Shown: piece by piece, positions 1 through 13,600 of the stretch
Numbering within the stretch: the first letter of the stretch is position 1
Layout of the letters: every line of letters begins with the position of its first letter
Origin: Siphonodentalium dalli
Lineage: Eukaryota; Mollusca; Scaphopoda; Gadilida; Siphonodentaliidae
Direction of reading: 5' to 3'
DNA length: 64,000 bases
Assembly: GCA_032622095.1 (NCBI GenBank)
Contig: CP136064.1
Span: forward strand, 37,498,426-37,562,425
Notes under the pieces: model-generated
What the model saw: the letters and a program-made list of their open reading frames with translations, nothing else
Databases searched by the model: none
What the model was told of the DNA's origin: nothing
Position numbers and translations under genes: made by a program

Positions 1-379
1 TTTCTTATTAAAAAATACATACGAAAATTGGTAGTTGGGTCACCTGACCAGGGGAATGTCATGGGATGCACATTTGACCTCAGTTGGCTTAACGGGTGGC
101 TAATAAATTATATGATCAATAAATCAAGGATAAAATTGGTGCAAAAGTAAAATGACGAGGGGAATGTCATGAGATAGGTGCTACTGACCTCAAATGATTT
201 AAAAAGGTACTAATAATTAGCCATAAAGATCGTTTGTAACCAACTTAAAAGATATCATATAAATGTATTACCATGCAATAGGTGCCATTTACCCCAGATG
301 CCTAATAATTTTTTTGAAATGACTAAATGATGGCAACTAATAAATTACACATTTTTCACCGGAGCAACGCTAAGTACCC
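1..379. repeat. Degenerate tandem repeat, no gene
   Basis: Three or so imperfect units share the phrases AGGGGAATGTCATG, TGACCTCA and CTAATAATT/CTAATAAATTA. Nothing coding is visible. It borders the target duplication of the hAT-type element that follows. Confidence 0.4.
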
Positions 380-387
380 CAGCTGGT

Positions 388-1520
388 CAGGGTTGGGGCG
401 ATTACATACCAATGTAATCGATTACGATTACAATTACTTTTGATTTACACGATTACGATTACGATTACTGATTACATTTTTTCCAATGTAATCGATTACG
501 ATTACAATTATTTCAGTAAATGTAATCGATTACTTTTTGATTACATCTGATTACAATTGTTGGTTTCCAACCATTTTGATCGCATATGAATAAATAATGA
601 AATAATTCAAATTAACATGTCTAATATGATTGAATAAAGACATCACTGCTTAACATGGAAACAAGAAACGACTGAAACAATAGAAAGGTGCAAGCAAAAA
701 ACATAAAAACTTTTTTTTACATTTACATGTATTGGAAAGGTTTCATCATGAAGTTATGCACCAACTTATTGGGAATACATTATGTTTTATTTGTATTTAT
801 TTATGTAAATAATTTTTAAGATATTTTTTTATTTTCTTACATGCCCAACATGTCCATATACCCAACACAATGAAGATAACATTAAGATGTATTTGATGAT
901 CATCCGTTGTTAATCCTGATGAGGATTAAATTAGGCTTAACTAATGGGTGCAGTAAATCACAAACCAGCTAATTAGGTCTACCGATGTACTTCACACCTT
1001 CTTTGTTCAGTTAATTAGCCCTATTGTACCAGTGTGACTTTACAGCCATTGTCTGCAGCAATTCAATTTAATCTTAATTGAAGTTGGCTACCCTATTTAT
1101 TCATATTAGAACATTTCATTTGTCTGTATCACAAGTTTATTGCTATTCATGCTGTATTCAACAATTGTGTGTTGTTATCTGTGTCCACTGCCAGAATGTA
1201 CATAAACACACTGTACCACTAACATAAGACATGACAACATTGTATTAACTTTCTAATATGTTGTATGTATATTTGTACACTCCATAGTACCACAGTATGA
1301 GACTGAGTATCCAATAGCCATCCATATGGATATTTTAGTAAAAGTAATCAAAAAGTAATCAAAATGTAATCATGATTACAGGTACATTTGAAAGTAATCG
1401 ATTACGATTACGATTACTTGTAATCAAGAAATGTCATGATTACTGATTACAGATGATTACTCCAAATTTTGTAATCGATTACTTTGATTACAATTACTGA
1501 TTACGATTACCCCAACCCTG
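388..1520. mobile_element. Non-autonomous hAT-type DNA transposon
   Basis: The element starts CAGGGTTGGGG and ends CCCCAACCCTG, so the termini are inverted repeats of the CAGGGTTGG type common in hAT elements. It is flanked by a perfect 8-bp direct repeat, CAGCTGGT, at 380-387 and 1521-1528, the duplication length expected of a hAT transposase. The subterminal 150-200 bp on each side are arrays of GTAATCGATTACGATTAC-like words in inverted orientation, plausible transposase-binding repeats. The interior has no transposase reading frame, so movement must have used a transposase from elsewhere. Coordinates are exact if the TSD reading is right. Confidence 0.85.
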
Positions 1521-1557
1521 CAGCTGGTCAGAAATAAACTTGATGCTGTCCAATAAT

Positions 1558-3448
1558 TTACCTGCTGCCAAGAATGTGTGTTCCAATAGACAGGAGAAAT
1601 GCTGGGAAATTGCAGTCCATTGTCTGCTCGGCCAATTGCAAGAGATTTCTAATCGGTTCAGACGAGAAGGGTTGAATGAAGTCTCTTGTGAAATCATCTA
1701 CTGATGGGCAGCCTTTGTAGTCCTTCAACCAGACATATCTGCATTGGTCTGCATCAACCTGAAATAAATAACAAATTTGGTATTACATTTTTGACACTGA
1801 TGATCATGTTTATAATATGGAACAATATGGTCAAAGCATCATGGTACAGATATATACATTATTTGCACCCACATCTTGACCCACATATTGTGATTACAGT
1901 GTTGAAGCAGAACGGACAATTTGTCTGTGGCAATAGAATGCATGAGAGCTCTTTATCATTATTTTTCATAAATAAACACACAATCAATATTGTATTTGTA
2001 TTTCAATATAATTTGAGTTTTAGATAAAAAAGATTGTAGAATCTTATGACATAGTGAAATAAAAGAGCACCTTGTTAATTCTAATTTAATATCACTTACC
2101 TGGTCGCCATTTGTATTTATTATTACTCTGGTGTGAGGAAGATAATGTCAGTTGTTGGTTGGAGACCAGCCACTTCAACTAGAGTCTACAAAATAAAAAA
2201 ACAGCTTAGCAATGAGCCACTCTATCTCTCAAAATAATGTGGCTTTATTTAACTGTTGGCTTTTTAAATAATGAATAAATTTATTCTGGAAAATTCTAAC
2301 TGTTTGTGTCAATTGCTAGTTTTCTTTGACTAGGCACAAAAATAATCAGTAAATTCTATGAATTGTCATCCAGAAACCAAAAACAATTGGAAAATTCTAA
2401 GTCAACAAGGTTCCGGACTCTGGAAAAACATACATGGAAAAAATTAGTGCCCAAAACATGATTTTTGTATTAAATTTGACCTATATTTTCTTGTGAGTAA
2501 TCCATGTGCCGAAAAAAATACAAAATTCAATTGTGACAATAGAAAGCAGATAAGATGAAAAGCTTAAACTAGTAATTAATCAATTTATATATATCAACCT
2601 CTCTGTATATTCCCACAGTACTTTAAATTTAATAAGGCGGTACAAATGATGACAAACGAGAACTCTCGAATACTTAATTCTACATTTAATTATGTATAAA
2701 TACGACAGAGATGATCATATATCAAATTTAATTTTCCTCACCTTGCTCTTGATAGTAGTTAGATTGGCATGGAGATCATCTTGGAGGTCCATCATAAGGG
2801 ATGTCATCTGTGTGGGACTCAAGCTGCACAGTAGCACTATTCCATAGTTTGAAAGTGATGCTGTGAGGGTTCTGGCTAGCTGAATACCATTGCCAATTTC
2901 AGTAATGCGGAAGTGAGCCGTTCTGAAAAATATGTTTTGAAAAATTAGTTAATAGATAATACATGGAAAATGTGATTGGTAATCAACAGCAGAAGGACAA
3001 TATAAGGTTGTATCCCTGTGATCTCTTTATGACAGTGTCACACTGATCTCAGCTGAACGATACATACTAACTATGCATTTCAAGGTGGTATGTTCTAATC
3101 TGATGGGTAACTCATATCAGTGATCAGTTTGGAGATTAATAAAATGTAAAACAGATATCAAGCAACGATTGGAGAGCTCAGTTTTAATAAAAATGTAAAA
3201 GAGATCTTTATATAAATTGAGGTTACATATATTTCCATTACATGTCATACAAGCCAGAGACATAAATTAAAAAGTTTAACATACCCGATATGTCCATCAG
3301 ATGTGGTTACTTCAACCACATAACCGGCATTGCTATTACTTCTGGGACTGCTAACAGAATAGAGCAATCTGATCACAAAGTTGCTCTTTCTCTGAAACTG
3401 GCCTCGGCTGATGTTGCCCCAGCAATTATCTCGTACGATGATTTTCAT
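1558..3448 (-). CDS. Unrecognised spliced host-type gene, four coding exons, 204 aa
   Basis: Minus-strand exons: 3448-3285 (ATG just inside the exon, acceptor TTTCAG before it), 2922-2742, 2178-2100 and 1748-1558 (TAA stop). Each junction has GT/AG ends and the phases agree: the total is 615 nt, or 204 codons plus stop. The product begins MKIIVRDNCWGNISRG, contains an IQLARTLTASLSNYGIVLL stretch, and ends with a segment holding YVWLKDYKGCPSVDDF. For exons three and four the second available acceptor (after GACTCTAG and after GATGCAG) must be used to keep the frame open; the first acceptors give stops. I do not recognise the family. An upstream exon may exist, since the ATG is the second base triplet of its exon. 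The stop overlaps a possible donor (AG/GTAAAT), so the 3' end is uncertain. The gene lies on the same strand as the KDZ gene upstream and could be a partner or an unrelated neighbour. Confidence 0.5.
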
Positions 3449-3943
3449 ACTGAAACAGAAATATGCATGATATGGCTTTCAGTTAGCTAAAGATGCATAC
3501 TGATATTACTAAATGACTATATCCTCAGCCTCGAGGTAGAAAATATTTGAATTCAAAGCTCTGTGTTCTCAGGTTGATTATTTAAATCTGTTATTTTTCA
3601 CCACCTGGAATATTTGGCGGCCTGGCAAACTTTTACTGGTTTCTTCAGAAAATAGTAGAGACATGCACAGATGCCATAATGAGACCCCGATGTACGATCA
3701 GTGCCAATCACAAATTTATACAGAATGAAAAGTATTGCTATAAAAAATAGTACAGTATGCTATTATAGTTGATGTGCCGATACATACATAATATTTAATT
3801 ACGATCTGTTAATCATGTTTTATTCATGAAATTAGACATTTTATCAAATTAGTTGTACATGCAAATATTATGCGTTTACATTTGTGATAACATACAGTGG
3901 GGAATTCCAATTTAACTAGAAATAAAAGGTCGGCCGACCACAG
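3449..3943. other. Intergenic, nothing recognised
   Basis: AT-rich stretch upstream of the four-exon gene. No clear promoter, exon or repeat was identified. Confidence 0.4.
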
Positions 3944-4741
3944 TGTCCCCCGACAACGTGGCAAGTAGCTTTGTTAAAGAAATTTTAAAAAATGTAGATG
4001 GCCGCTTTGTTAAAGAAATTAAACCAGAGTTTCAAATCTCTACATTTAAAACTGTAGGAGGAGTTGATTACACCGTGAAGGTACCCAATCTCATCCAAAA
4101 GGCAAAAATGTTCCAAATTTTCTAAGTAAAAAACCCCCCAATATATGGAAAAAATGATATTTTTTATTAGCTATATAGATGATGCTAATTATCAACATGT
4201 TAGGAACAATATCCCAGAGTTTAAAATCTCTACATTTAAAACTGTAGGAGGAGTTGATTACACCTTGAAGGTACCCAATCTCATCCAAAAGGCAAAAATG
4301 TTCCAAATTTTCTAAGTCAAAAACCCCCCGAAAATATGGAAAAAATTATAATTTTATTAGCTATATAGATGTTGCAAATCACCAACATGTTAGGAACAAT
4401 ATCCCAGAGTTTCAAATCTCTACATTTTTAAAACTGTAGGAGGAGTTGATTACACCATGAAGGTACCCAATCTCATCCAAAAGGCAAAAATGTTCCAAAT
4501 TTTGTAAGTCGAAAACCCCCCCAAAAATATGGAAAAAATTATATTTTTGATTAGCTATATAGATGTTGCAAATCACCAACATGTTAGGAACAATATCCCA
4601 GAGTTTAAAATCTCTACGTTTAAAACTGTAGGAGGAGTTGATTACACCATGAAGGTACCCAATCTCAGACGCACGGACGGACGGACGCACGGACGGACGA
4701 GGGTCATTTCTATAGTCCTCCGACGGAAACGTCGGGGGACA
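3944..4741. mobile_element. Non-autonomous element with tandem core and microsatellite tail (pearl-like)
   Basis: Ends are an 11-bp inverted repeat: TGTCCCCCGAC at 3944-3954 and GTCGGGGGACA at 4731-4741. The core is about four copies of a roughly 190-bp unit; the word CTCTAC recurs at about 4038, 4218, 4418 and 4612. An (ACGG)n microsatellite follows at 4671-4708. A tandem core next to a microsatellite recalls the pearl/CvE-type non-autonomous elements of bivalves, related to Helitron-like transposons. That assignment is by architecture only. Short open frames here are repeat-derived and not genes. Confidence 0.6.
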
Positions 4742-7688
4742 ATAACAGATATGGAAAATATGTTTGACATGCCCCAGTTAACATAAAGCTCAAATTGTTT
4801 ATGTGAAATGGGACCTATTATGTTATTGGTCTGTCTGCTTACAGGTACATGACAAAAATGTTTTTTCCCGTCGGAATATTCCCTAAGTCTGTTAGTCAGT
4901 AAATGTGCGACCAGAAATTTTAGCCAATATTTTTCTGTTCCATTGCCAGTACCTTTTCTCAGGGTGGTAGGGTCTATTGTGCCAAATACATATGCGTTCG
5001 CTCTCCTGAGGATATACTTGTGTGGTGACATGGTTTTAGTCACGTTTTTATCAAAAGACAACTAATGATATGGCAAGCAACAATATCTTAGTTGAGATTG
5101 AAACCAGGTTTGTCTTGGTTATTTTTACTTAAGTTATGGCCAGTAGTTGGTAACTTTTATGATATTTTAGGTCCGTTAGTGCGATAACATGAACAAACAT
5201 GAACTTATATTATTCATATCTCGTAAATCAATCTCTCATAAGAATATCTTGATCATGTTTGAAAACCAAATTTGTTCGAATTTGTTCGCACTTAGCCTAT
5301 TTTTTATTTATATACATTTATGGTCTCTGGAGTCTGGACCTTTCGAAAGATTTTTCAGATTTTTTATATTAGTTACAGCCATTAGTTTGTCTATCTATAG
5401 CAAAAGGGGGTAAAAAAACTTGGTTGACATCACATTCATATTTTACAACAATATCATGATCAAGTTTGATAACCAGGTTTGTCAAATTTATTTGCCTGAG
5501 TTATTGCCATATTATATATTTTAGTAATATGACCATTACAGGTCATGCAAGCTCAAAATTGGATTCTGTCTGCCAATTTCCACCAGAGCTTTGGTCCTTA
5601 TTGTTGGAATTTGCACACATTCAGATGATGACTTTTGTTAGTCTAAACTGAATGGTATAAAAATTGGTGTGCAAGTTTTTACTAGCCCCAAATACAGGTC
5701 AAGCTCAAATTTGGTTGCTACCATTTGACAGAATGCAGTGAATCAAACGACTCTGTTAAGAGTTATTATAAGGAACTCATGTTAATAAGAGATTGGGTTG
5801 CTTTAAAAATGATGTTTGTGTTAATTATTCAATCCACTCATAATATTACTGCCCATGAAATACTCCTAATTTTTTATTATATCTCGATTGAGGTATCCAA
5901 GGGCCATAAAGTTAAAGCAAGACTATTAAGCAAGTCCAATGAAAATCAAGACCTTGAAACGTTCTGGCCCATTTTATTTCCATTTAGATGTTAGCACTGT
6001 ACTTTTGTGGGTAGACACAATTGCATCAAGAAGAAACTATTCAACAACAAATTTATAGGCATTGCTGTAGTCTGATTCAAATCAAAGTGGCTATTGACAC
6101 TGTCAAAAAGTTGTCCGATGGATGATGGCAAATTTTAGTCATTAAGAAAAGTTCGGACTTGACTTCTGCTAGTAAACACACTAACCAAATTTAAATCCAT
6201 TTAGTTATCATCCCAAAACCAAAAGCGATTACACAGACTGATGGTTTTTAAATCATGTGCATAAAAAACATACAATTATTTCTTATGCCTTGTTCCAATA
6301 ATTTGAAACCCAGAGAAGGGACCAGATTTTTTATGTTTCATAGGTCAAGTAAGCAATAATAATTGCCACAGTGTTAATTTCATATTATATTAGTAATAAT
6401 TGTATCAGAGACCATTTAATTTCAGGATATTCAATTTTATAAGATAACAATTATATTGTTTTATATTATGTTTATTTTCAACAATATGTTCATAAAATAA
6501 GAAGTTCTTGAACAGAAAGCTATTTAAATTAATTTCCATAAGTAATCAGATCAAGTGTATATCAATTAGCAAGGCTACAAGTGGCAGGCCCCTGCTGGAT
6601 TTCATAATAAAAACACAGGATTTGAAGTTGGGCTAATATTCCAGATAGTTGCCTTGGTATCTAACCCCAATATTCCATCCCAAATCACCATCGCTATCCG
6701 CATTATAAATACGTGCCAATTACGTAGGCAAAGCGATGACAATTGAGCAGATACTGAGGCAACTATCTGAAATGTTTGCACACCAAACCCTGTCATAAAA
6801 CAACTTTCAGTTGACATCAATATAAAATATATTAATTTTACTATCATTTAAAAATCTAATAACTCAGCTTCTGCAATACACAGTAGCCTGCTAATAAATA
6901 TTAGTTGAATCTGATTACATGAAATTTTCACAAATTAACAATCATGAGTCTTGCACTAATTCTCCACTGACTTCAGCTGTGGTGAGGAATAATATTATCA
7001 GTTTGGATTAAACTTATAACTTGAGTTGACAATAAATCCATAGTGAAAACAAATGGGAAAATAAATAGAAAAACCTATAAAAATACCTTGATCGATTGTA
7101 AATCCAACTGAGAAATATCCACAAAAGCACAATGACTATGAAAGAAACTATGCTCTATAGGCGTGATGCCTGCTATTTAAAGTCAAAGGGGATTACTGAC
7201 TGGTTTGAGTAGGGAGAATGTCATTGGTTAATTAGTTGTTGGCCACACCCATTAATCAAGGATGAGCACTTGTCTGTATTGTATTGGTCAACCCAAGGCT
7301 AATCTAAAAATGCAATGTCCAATAATGTAAAATGTTGACTAAGATTTTTGTTTTAGATGGAAACTAAAGTCTCATGAAATATTCTTTTATATATATTTAC
7401 TTTGTATCTATTCCGATGTCTTAATAATTTATTTTTCTTATCAATTTTAACTAATTGTGTGCTTGAATGAATGAAAATGACATATTGGTATCAAGTCAAC
7501 TAGTTCAGAAGGAGAAAACAAATTGCACTATTAGGGTTTTATGTTACCAGAAACACAAGCAGTTGTTTAAATTAGAATTGATAATTGCCAAATGTTGTGC
7601 ATACAAAATGCAATTAGCAGTATTGTAAACTGATGAGTTTGATGAATTGATTTACAAATATATCTGTTTACATTTCCAAACACAGCAT
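4742..7688. other. Intergenic with degenerate repeats
   Basis: Around 5,060-5,720 two or three diverged units share phrases such as AATATCTTGATCATG, GATAACCAGGTTTGTC and AGTTATTGCC, a decayed tandem repeat. The rest is AT-rich with no supported exon. Short open frames at 5,725-5,994 and 6,602-6,847 have no splice context or recognisable domains. Confidence 0.4.
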
Positions 7689-10600
7689 CTAGTGATACTT
7701 AACATTCAAGTTTATAGATGGGAGTAGTGGTTCAAGTCCATTGCTTCTACAGTGAGATGTGTAACAATTTCTTCTCTTAACGGTTCTATGAAGAAAGAAG
7801 AGGTGGTGATATTGCGTCATCGAATTGGCTATCTTTTTAAAACGTGAGAACCACGAAAATGTTTGTTCAGCTGCCATACTATTGAATCCTTCAGGAAGAA
7901 CTTTGTCTGGATCATAGCGCAGTTTACATGTCTCACTTTTGTGGTTATTGATACGGAGTCGATCGATCACTTTTTGAATGCCTTTCCACATTTTGTCATA
8001 AGGAACTGGAAGTGGTAAATCAGTCATTGCAGCCTTCAAACTGTCCAACTTACAGATATTGTCATAACATAGAATGTAGTCCGAAATCTTTCTGTCCACT
8101 TCAGATGGGTCAGCTTTCTTGAACTCCAGAAGAAGTTGCCTGATGACATACATAAATACTTGACTCGGTCCCTCTGACCTGAAAAATCATAAGATAAGAA
8201 CATATTGGCATATATATTTTGAATATTGAACATAAATTTCACCATATTGTTCATGAAATATCTCCATTGTCAAATTTTAAATATTAATTATTTTTCAAAT
8301 ATTATTCAATGAAAGTTTTTTTTGCCAGATTCTTCTCACACATTTGCTTCTATATAGTTAAGCATATTCAACTTTCTGCTTTTCTTAATATTTCCAAATA
8401 ATTGACAACAAATGAAGCTATGCAGTTTTTGTGCATCTGTTGGAAAAACATATTGGGAATTGGTCACTCTTTAATATGGGTTCATTAGGTACATTATATC
8501 TCGACAATATATTCATAAAGAACAAAAGATAAATATCCAATATAGAAATCTTCATGCTCAAAGACATTTGGTGTTTTGAACTGAAGACTTTACATCAAAA
8601 ACAGTACCTTTAATAATAAAAAAGAAAAGAAAATATTCTCAATAGTCTCTATTGATTTCACTGGGCTCTTTGATGTATTACTGTGAAAACACTGCATTGT
8701 ATCAGTATTCACACCTCCCAAGTGTACTGGTCTATGTTTTTTCAGCAATAATTATTACACAAACATAACAGATTTAATTGGGCCTCATCTTCGCATTATT
8801 TCATAAACAATGATCAGTGTGTAAACAGACAATTAATTCTTTTGTTCCATATCACTTCATTAACACCATTGCGGGTAGCAGCTTTCACACCTTTTCTGCA
8901 ACCCATCTGCCCTCAGAAACTGGGCACAAGCCAACATATTGTCAATCAGTTATAAGTTGATGCTTTTAATTGTACATAAATTTGATAGAAAAGATGACCG
9001 GTAAAAAAAAGATTTTAAACATAGGCATTTTGATATGACCCCCCCCCCCCCCGCCCAATCACATATTCAAAATATAACATATGATATATTCAGTGAGTGG
9101 GATTAATATGATAGCATGTTAAGCGTGGCTATAATAAAGCATAAAATAATTTAAAAAAATAAAGTTAATATTAATATGTATAGTACTTCCAATTATTGAT
9201 ACAAATTCAACACAGTTTGAATATATTCCTTGACATTCTTCTTCATTTGGGGAGTATGGTCAGGAAGATAGTCATTTCTATTTGTTGGCAAACAAGAAAT
9301 TCAGAATAAACCCTTTTGGTTTGACTACTTATGTTTTACTTGGTCTCAAAACTGATGAAAGAAGAATTACATTGAACATACTTAAATATTGGATCGAAGT
9401 ACATGATATGGCCACCACCAGTCACGCTCATCACATGGCCTCGAGATCGCTGTCGAAGTCTGGCTTTCTCACCAGTATCTTTATTGCATTCAGTAGTCTC
9501 AGATGAATCAAACCAAATGGCTGATGGAAAGGTCTCAACATAGTGTTGTGTACCTGAAATAAATGTAAATAACTTTAACCTTAGAATGACAGGTTCAATT
9601 AGCAAATATTTTAAATAAATTTTTTATTAAAAAAAAGTATTATTAAAGTACCAAACTTGTAAATCACAGAATTGTATGGAAACAAGATACGTTTATAGCC
9701 CTCAGTGAACATGATACACAAAGCATGTATTCTGACAACATTATTGTGATTTATTCAAGAGGGAAGGTCTGAAAAAATGCAGTCAGTATGCTACAAACTA
9801 TTGTTCATTGTATGGAAGGAAGACATGTACGTACCACATGGATTTAACCCCATGTTTACATTTCCCGTTACCGTGTGTATAGTAGCCTGTCCTCCCACTG
9901 GGCCAATCATTTTATGATAATTGAGTCAGCCCATACCTTTAATAATTACATATCAATTTTAAGAAACTAATGATATCTCCAACAAAATTATAAAAGAAAG
10001 TGTTAGGAAACCTATCAATTGTACAGGTATCCAATTGGCCCCATATTTCGCAGCCAAATAAAACGTACTCAGTAAAAGCTTTGTGCATACTGGCTCATAT
10101 TTTAATTTTCAACCTGCCTGACAATCTTCTTCATGAATTCTGACCATGATATCAAGTTTTAATGAAGTTAATGATAGTCCAATTTAATTGTGAAATAGTT
10201 TCAATGAGTCCTGACCACCAGGCATGTAGATTGCCTAACTATAATCTTCTTATTATAAGTGGGGTATAACATGTGATTTAAATTGTTTGTAGTCATTGAG
10301 TCCAAAGACCGACAACCTATAGATATGATAAGGCCAATGTGTTATCGTTTTATAAGAATTATTCCTGAGTTATTAACAGTTGAAGTACACACACATAATT
10401 TAACACAAACAAGAAAGATGTTTTTGTTTTGGTTTTATAGGCAAACACATTTTATCAAATGATTTAGCAAACAGAAACTTGGCAAACTCTGAGAATGGCT
10501 GCATTTGTACCAGTATTGGAATATCAGACCATATATAATAGACCCCCTACAGGGAGCTAAATGTGTTCTAAATGATATATTCGAGTAATATGAATCTATA

Positions 10601-13600
10601 TAAGATTAATAGAGGACAAACATGAATAAATTTCAGTGTTGGGAAAAATTAGCATTAATTCATTACTCTTCGGGCCCCAATATACTCAACCACCCCCATC
10701 TTGCCTCTGGAAAATATCTGCACACACCACTGATTCATTCAGTATTTATATCTACCCTCAATACACTTACATTATGATTTAGAACAAATGAAAGTGTCAA
10801 TGACACTGTAGCTCAACTTGAAAAGGGAATAATTTAATGTGTTACTTACTTACTGTCGGTGGAGTGATTAGAAATGTGGAAAGTTAAATGTCTAATACTA
10901 GTTTATCAATATGAACAGATATATATATACATGTATATAAATGTAAAATATAAGATGGTTGCTGGCGGCTATGTGTTCCAACAATTCAAAAACATTTGAT
11001 AGCTTTAGTCATGCAAAGAGTAGAATCCAAAATGGCCACTGGCAGCCATGTTTTAATGCCGAATAACCCCAAAATGACTCGTTCCCATCTACATGTCAAT
11101 TTCAACAGCCATGACAAATTTTATGATGATCAGACTAAAGGTACGACCTGTAGCCCGTCATACAAAGAGTAAAATCTAAGATGGCTGCCAGTGGCCATGT
11201 TTTTTGGCAGAATGACCTCAAAATTACTCGTTCCCATCTACAAGTCAATATTAACACCTACGACAAATGTCATGATGATCAGATGAACAGTACGACCTGT
11301 AGCCCGTGCTAATGGATTAAATTTTGAAATCCAAGATGGCCGCTGGCAGCCATGTTTTTTTTTCCGATTGACCCCAAAATGACTCGTTCCCATCTACATT
11401 CCAATTTCAACAGCCATGACAAATTTTATGATGATCAGCCTAAAGGTACGACCTGTAGCCCGTGCCAAAGGATTTAGTCATACAAAGAGTAAAATCCAAG
11501 ATGGCTGCTGGTGGCCATGTTTTTTGGCCGAATGACCCCAAAATGACTTGTTCCCATTTAGATGTCATTGTTAACATCCATGACAAATTTCATGATGATC
11601 TGACCAAAGGTACGACCTGTAGCCCATGCTAAAGGATTTAGTCATGCAAAGAGTAAAATCTAAGATGGCCGCCAGCGGCCATGTTTTTTGGCTGAATGAC
11701 CCCAAAATTAATCGTTCCCATCTACATGTCAATATTAATATCTATGACAAATTTCATGATGATCAGAAGAACAGTACGACCTGTAGCCCGTGCTAATGAA
11801 TTGAATTTTGAAATCAAAGATGGCCGCTGGCGTCCATGTTTTTTCAGCCGAATGACCCCAAAATCACTCGTTCCCATCTACATTCCAATTGCAACAGCCA
11901 TGACAAATTTCATGATGATCAGACTAAAGGTACGACCTGTAGCCCGTGCTAAAGGATTTAGTCATACAAAGAGTAAAATCCAAAATGGCTGCTGGCGGCC
12001 ATGTTTTTTGGCCGAATGACCCCAAAATGACTCGTTCCCATCTACATGTCATTGTTAATATCCATGAACAAATTTATGATGATCTGACCAAAGGTACGAC
12101 CTGTAGGCCGTTCCAAAGAATTTAGTCATGCAAAGAGTAAAATCTAAGATAGCTGCCGGTGGCCATGTTTTTTGGCCGAACAACCCCAAAATTACTCGTT
12201 CCCATCTACATGTCAATATTAACATCCATGACAAATTTCATGATGATCAGACGAACAGTACGACCTGTAGCCCGTGCTAAATGAAATTGTTAACACATCA
12301 CGCACACACACACGCACACACACACGGACGACAAAGCCATGGCAATAGCTCAAACTTTACAAAGTAAAGTTGAGCTAATAAGGGTAAATCTATAGGATCT
12401 GAGAGCTTGTGAGTTGCTCCGTATATTGAGTTATTTCTTCAGAAAAGAATAAAAGCATGCACAGTTTATGCATGCATGTGAAGAGGAACAGGCAAGATTC
12501 TGTCACAAATTTAGTGACACTTATTCTGCCATAATATCTTAGAAATCGCCATATAATGCATTAAAAACTAATCTTGATAAGCTGTAGCAGATACACCAAG
12601 GGACTTTGCATTCCGGTCATTATCATACAGCTTTTTTGCAAAGCCCAACAGTGCCGTTTCCACTTCAGCAATATCTGCTGCTGTCTTTGGATTACCTGCA
12701 TAAAGATAGAAAGAGAATGAATCATGGTCATGATGAGGAGATAAAGGGATCAGAGTACAGGTTATAAAACTTATGGAATTGGAAATACTAATGACAACAT
12801 TTCACCCTCTTTTTAAATAAAATATCCAATGTGGGCCATTCATTTCAATGAAACAGTAAAGTCTTCCAGCAATACTTCCAGTCACAGCAAAATCAAATAA
12901 TAGAAGTTAGAATGTAAACATATTTTTAATTCTAAATCCAAACTAATAGTTAGAATGTGTTCAACTTTATTAGCCCATAATTCTCGAATAACAAATACAG
13001 ACATATGGCTTATTGCCCCAGCCTCATTTAACTCTGTTTTATAATTGTTTATGTATAACTTGTCAATGCGATATTCTGTTTTTGTTCAAATAAATAAATA
13101 TATTCCTGCTGAATTACCTTTGCATCCTACAAACTTCAGAAATTCACTTTTGGCCGTTGGAATGGAATGTCGCTCTAGAAGGAAGTGATGGTCAGCACAG
13201 AAAACAGACCCTGGCTTTGGTTCTTGTGTGCAGACATTTGGAAAGTTCAAGAGTGGGAAACCTTTCACTTCAGTCGTCACCACAAACATACAGTGCGGCA
13301 TCGCAACTTTCCAGCATCCATCGATTACTCGTAATCTTTCACAACCTGAAAATATACAGAAATGTTGGTCATTAACAACATTTCGTAGGAACTAACCATC
13401 CCAATGTACACCAAGCCACATGTCCCACTCTACCTTGACATGGTCATGTATCGGTTGAGTCAATATTCTGGCAACATGCCTATGCTAAGGTATTGGAACA
13501 GATATGCAATTTGAAGCCCAAACGCCAGTAGATTATTATCTCCAAAAAAAAACTTATGCTGCCTTGAGTGCTATATTGTATACATTCTGAGTAACTAGCG

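Noticed and set aside
2100-2186. Alternative exon reading ending ...FLTPE stop
   Set aside because: Uses the first acceptor and would leave the strongly coding exon at 1,558-1,748 untranslated; the second acceptor keeps all exons in phase.
4412-4786. Overlapping open frames on both strands
   Set aside because: They follow the 190-bp tandem repeat and the ACGG microsatellite of a non-autonomous element.
11696-12019. 107-codon open frame
   Set aside because: Simply translates two units of the 150-bp tandem repeat.
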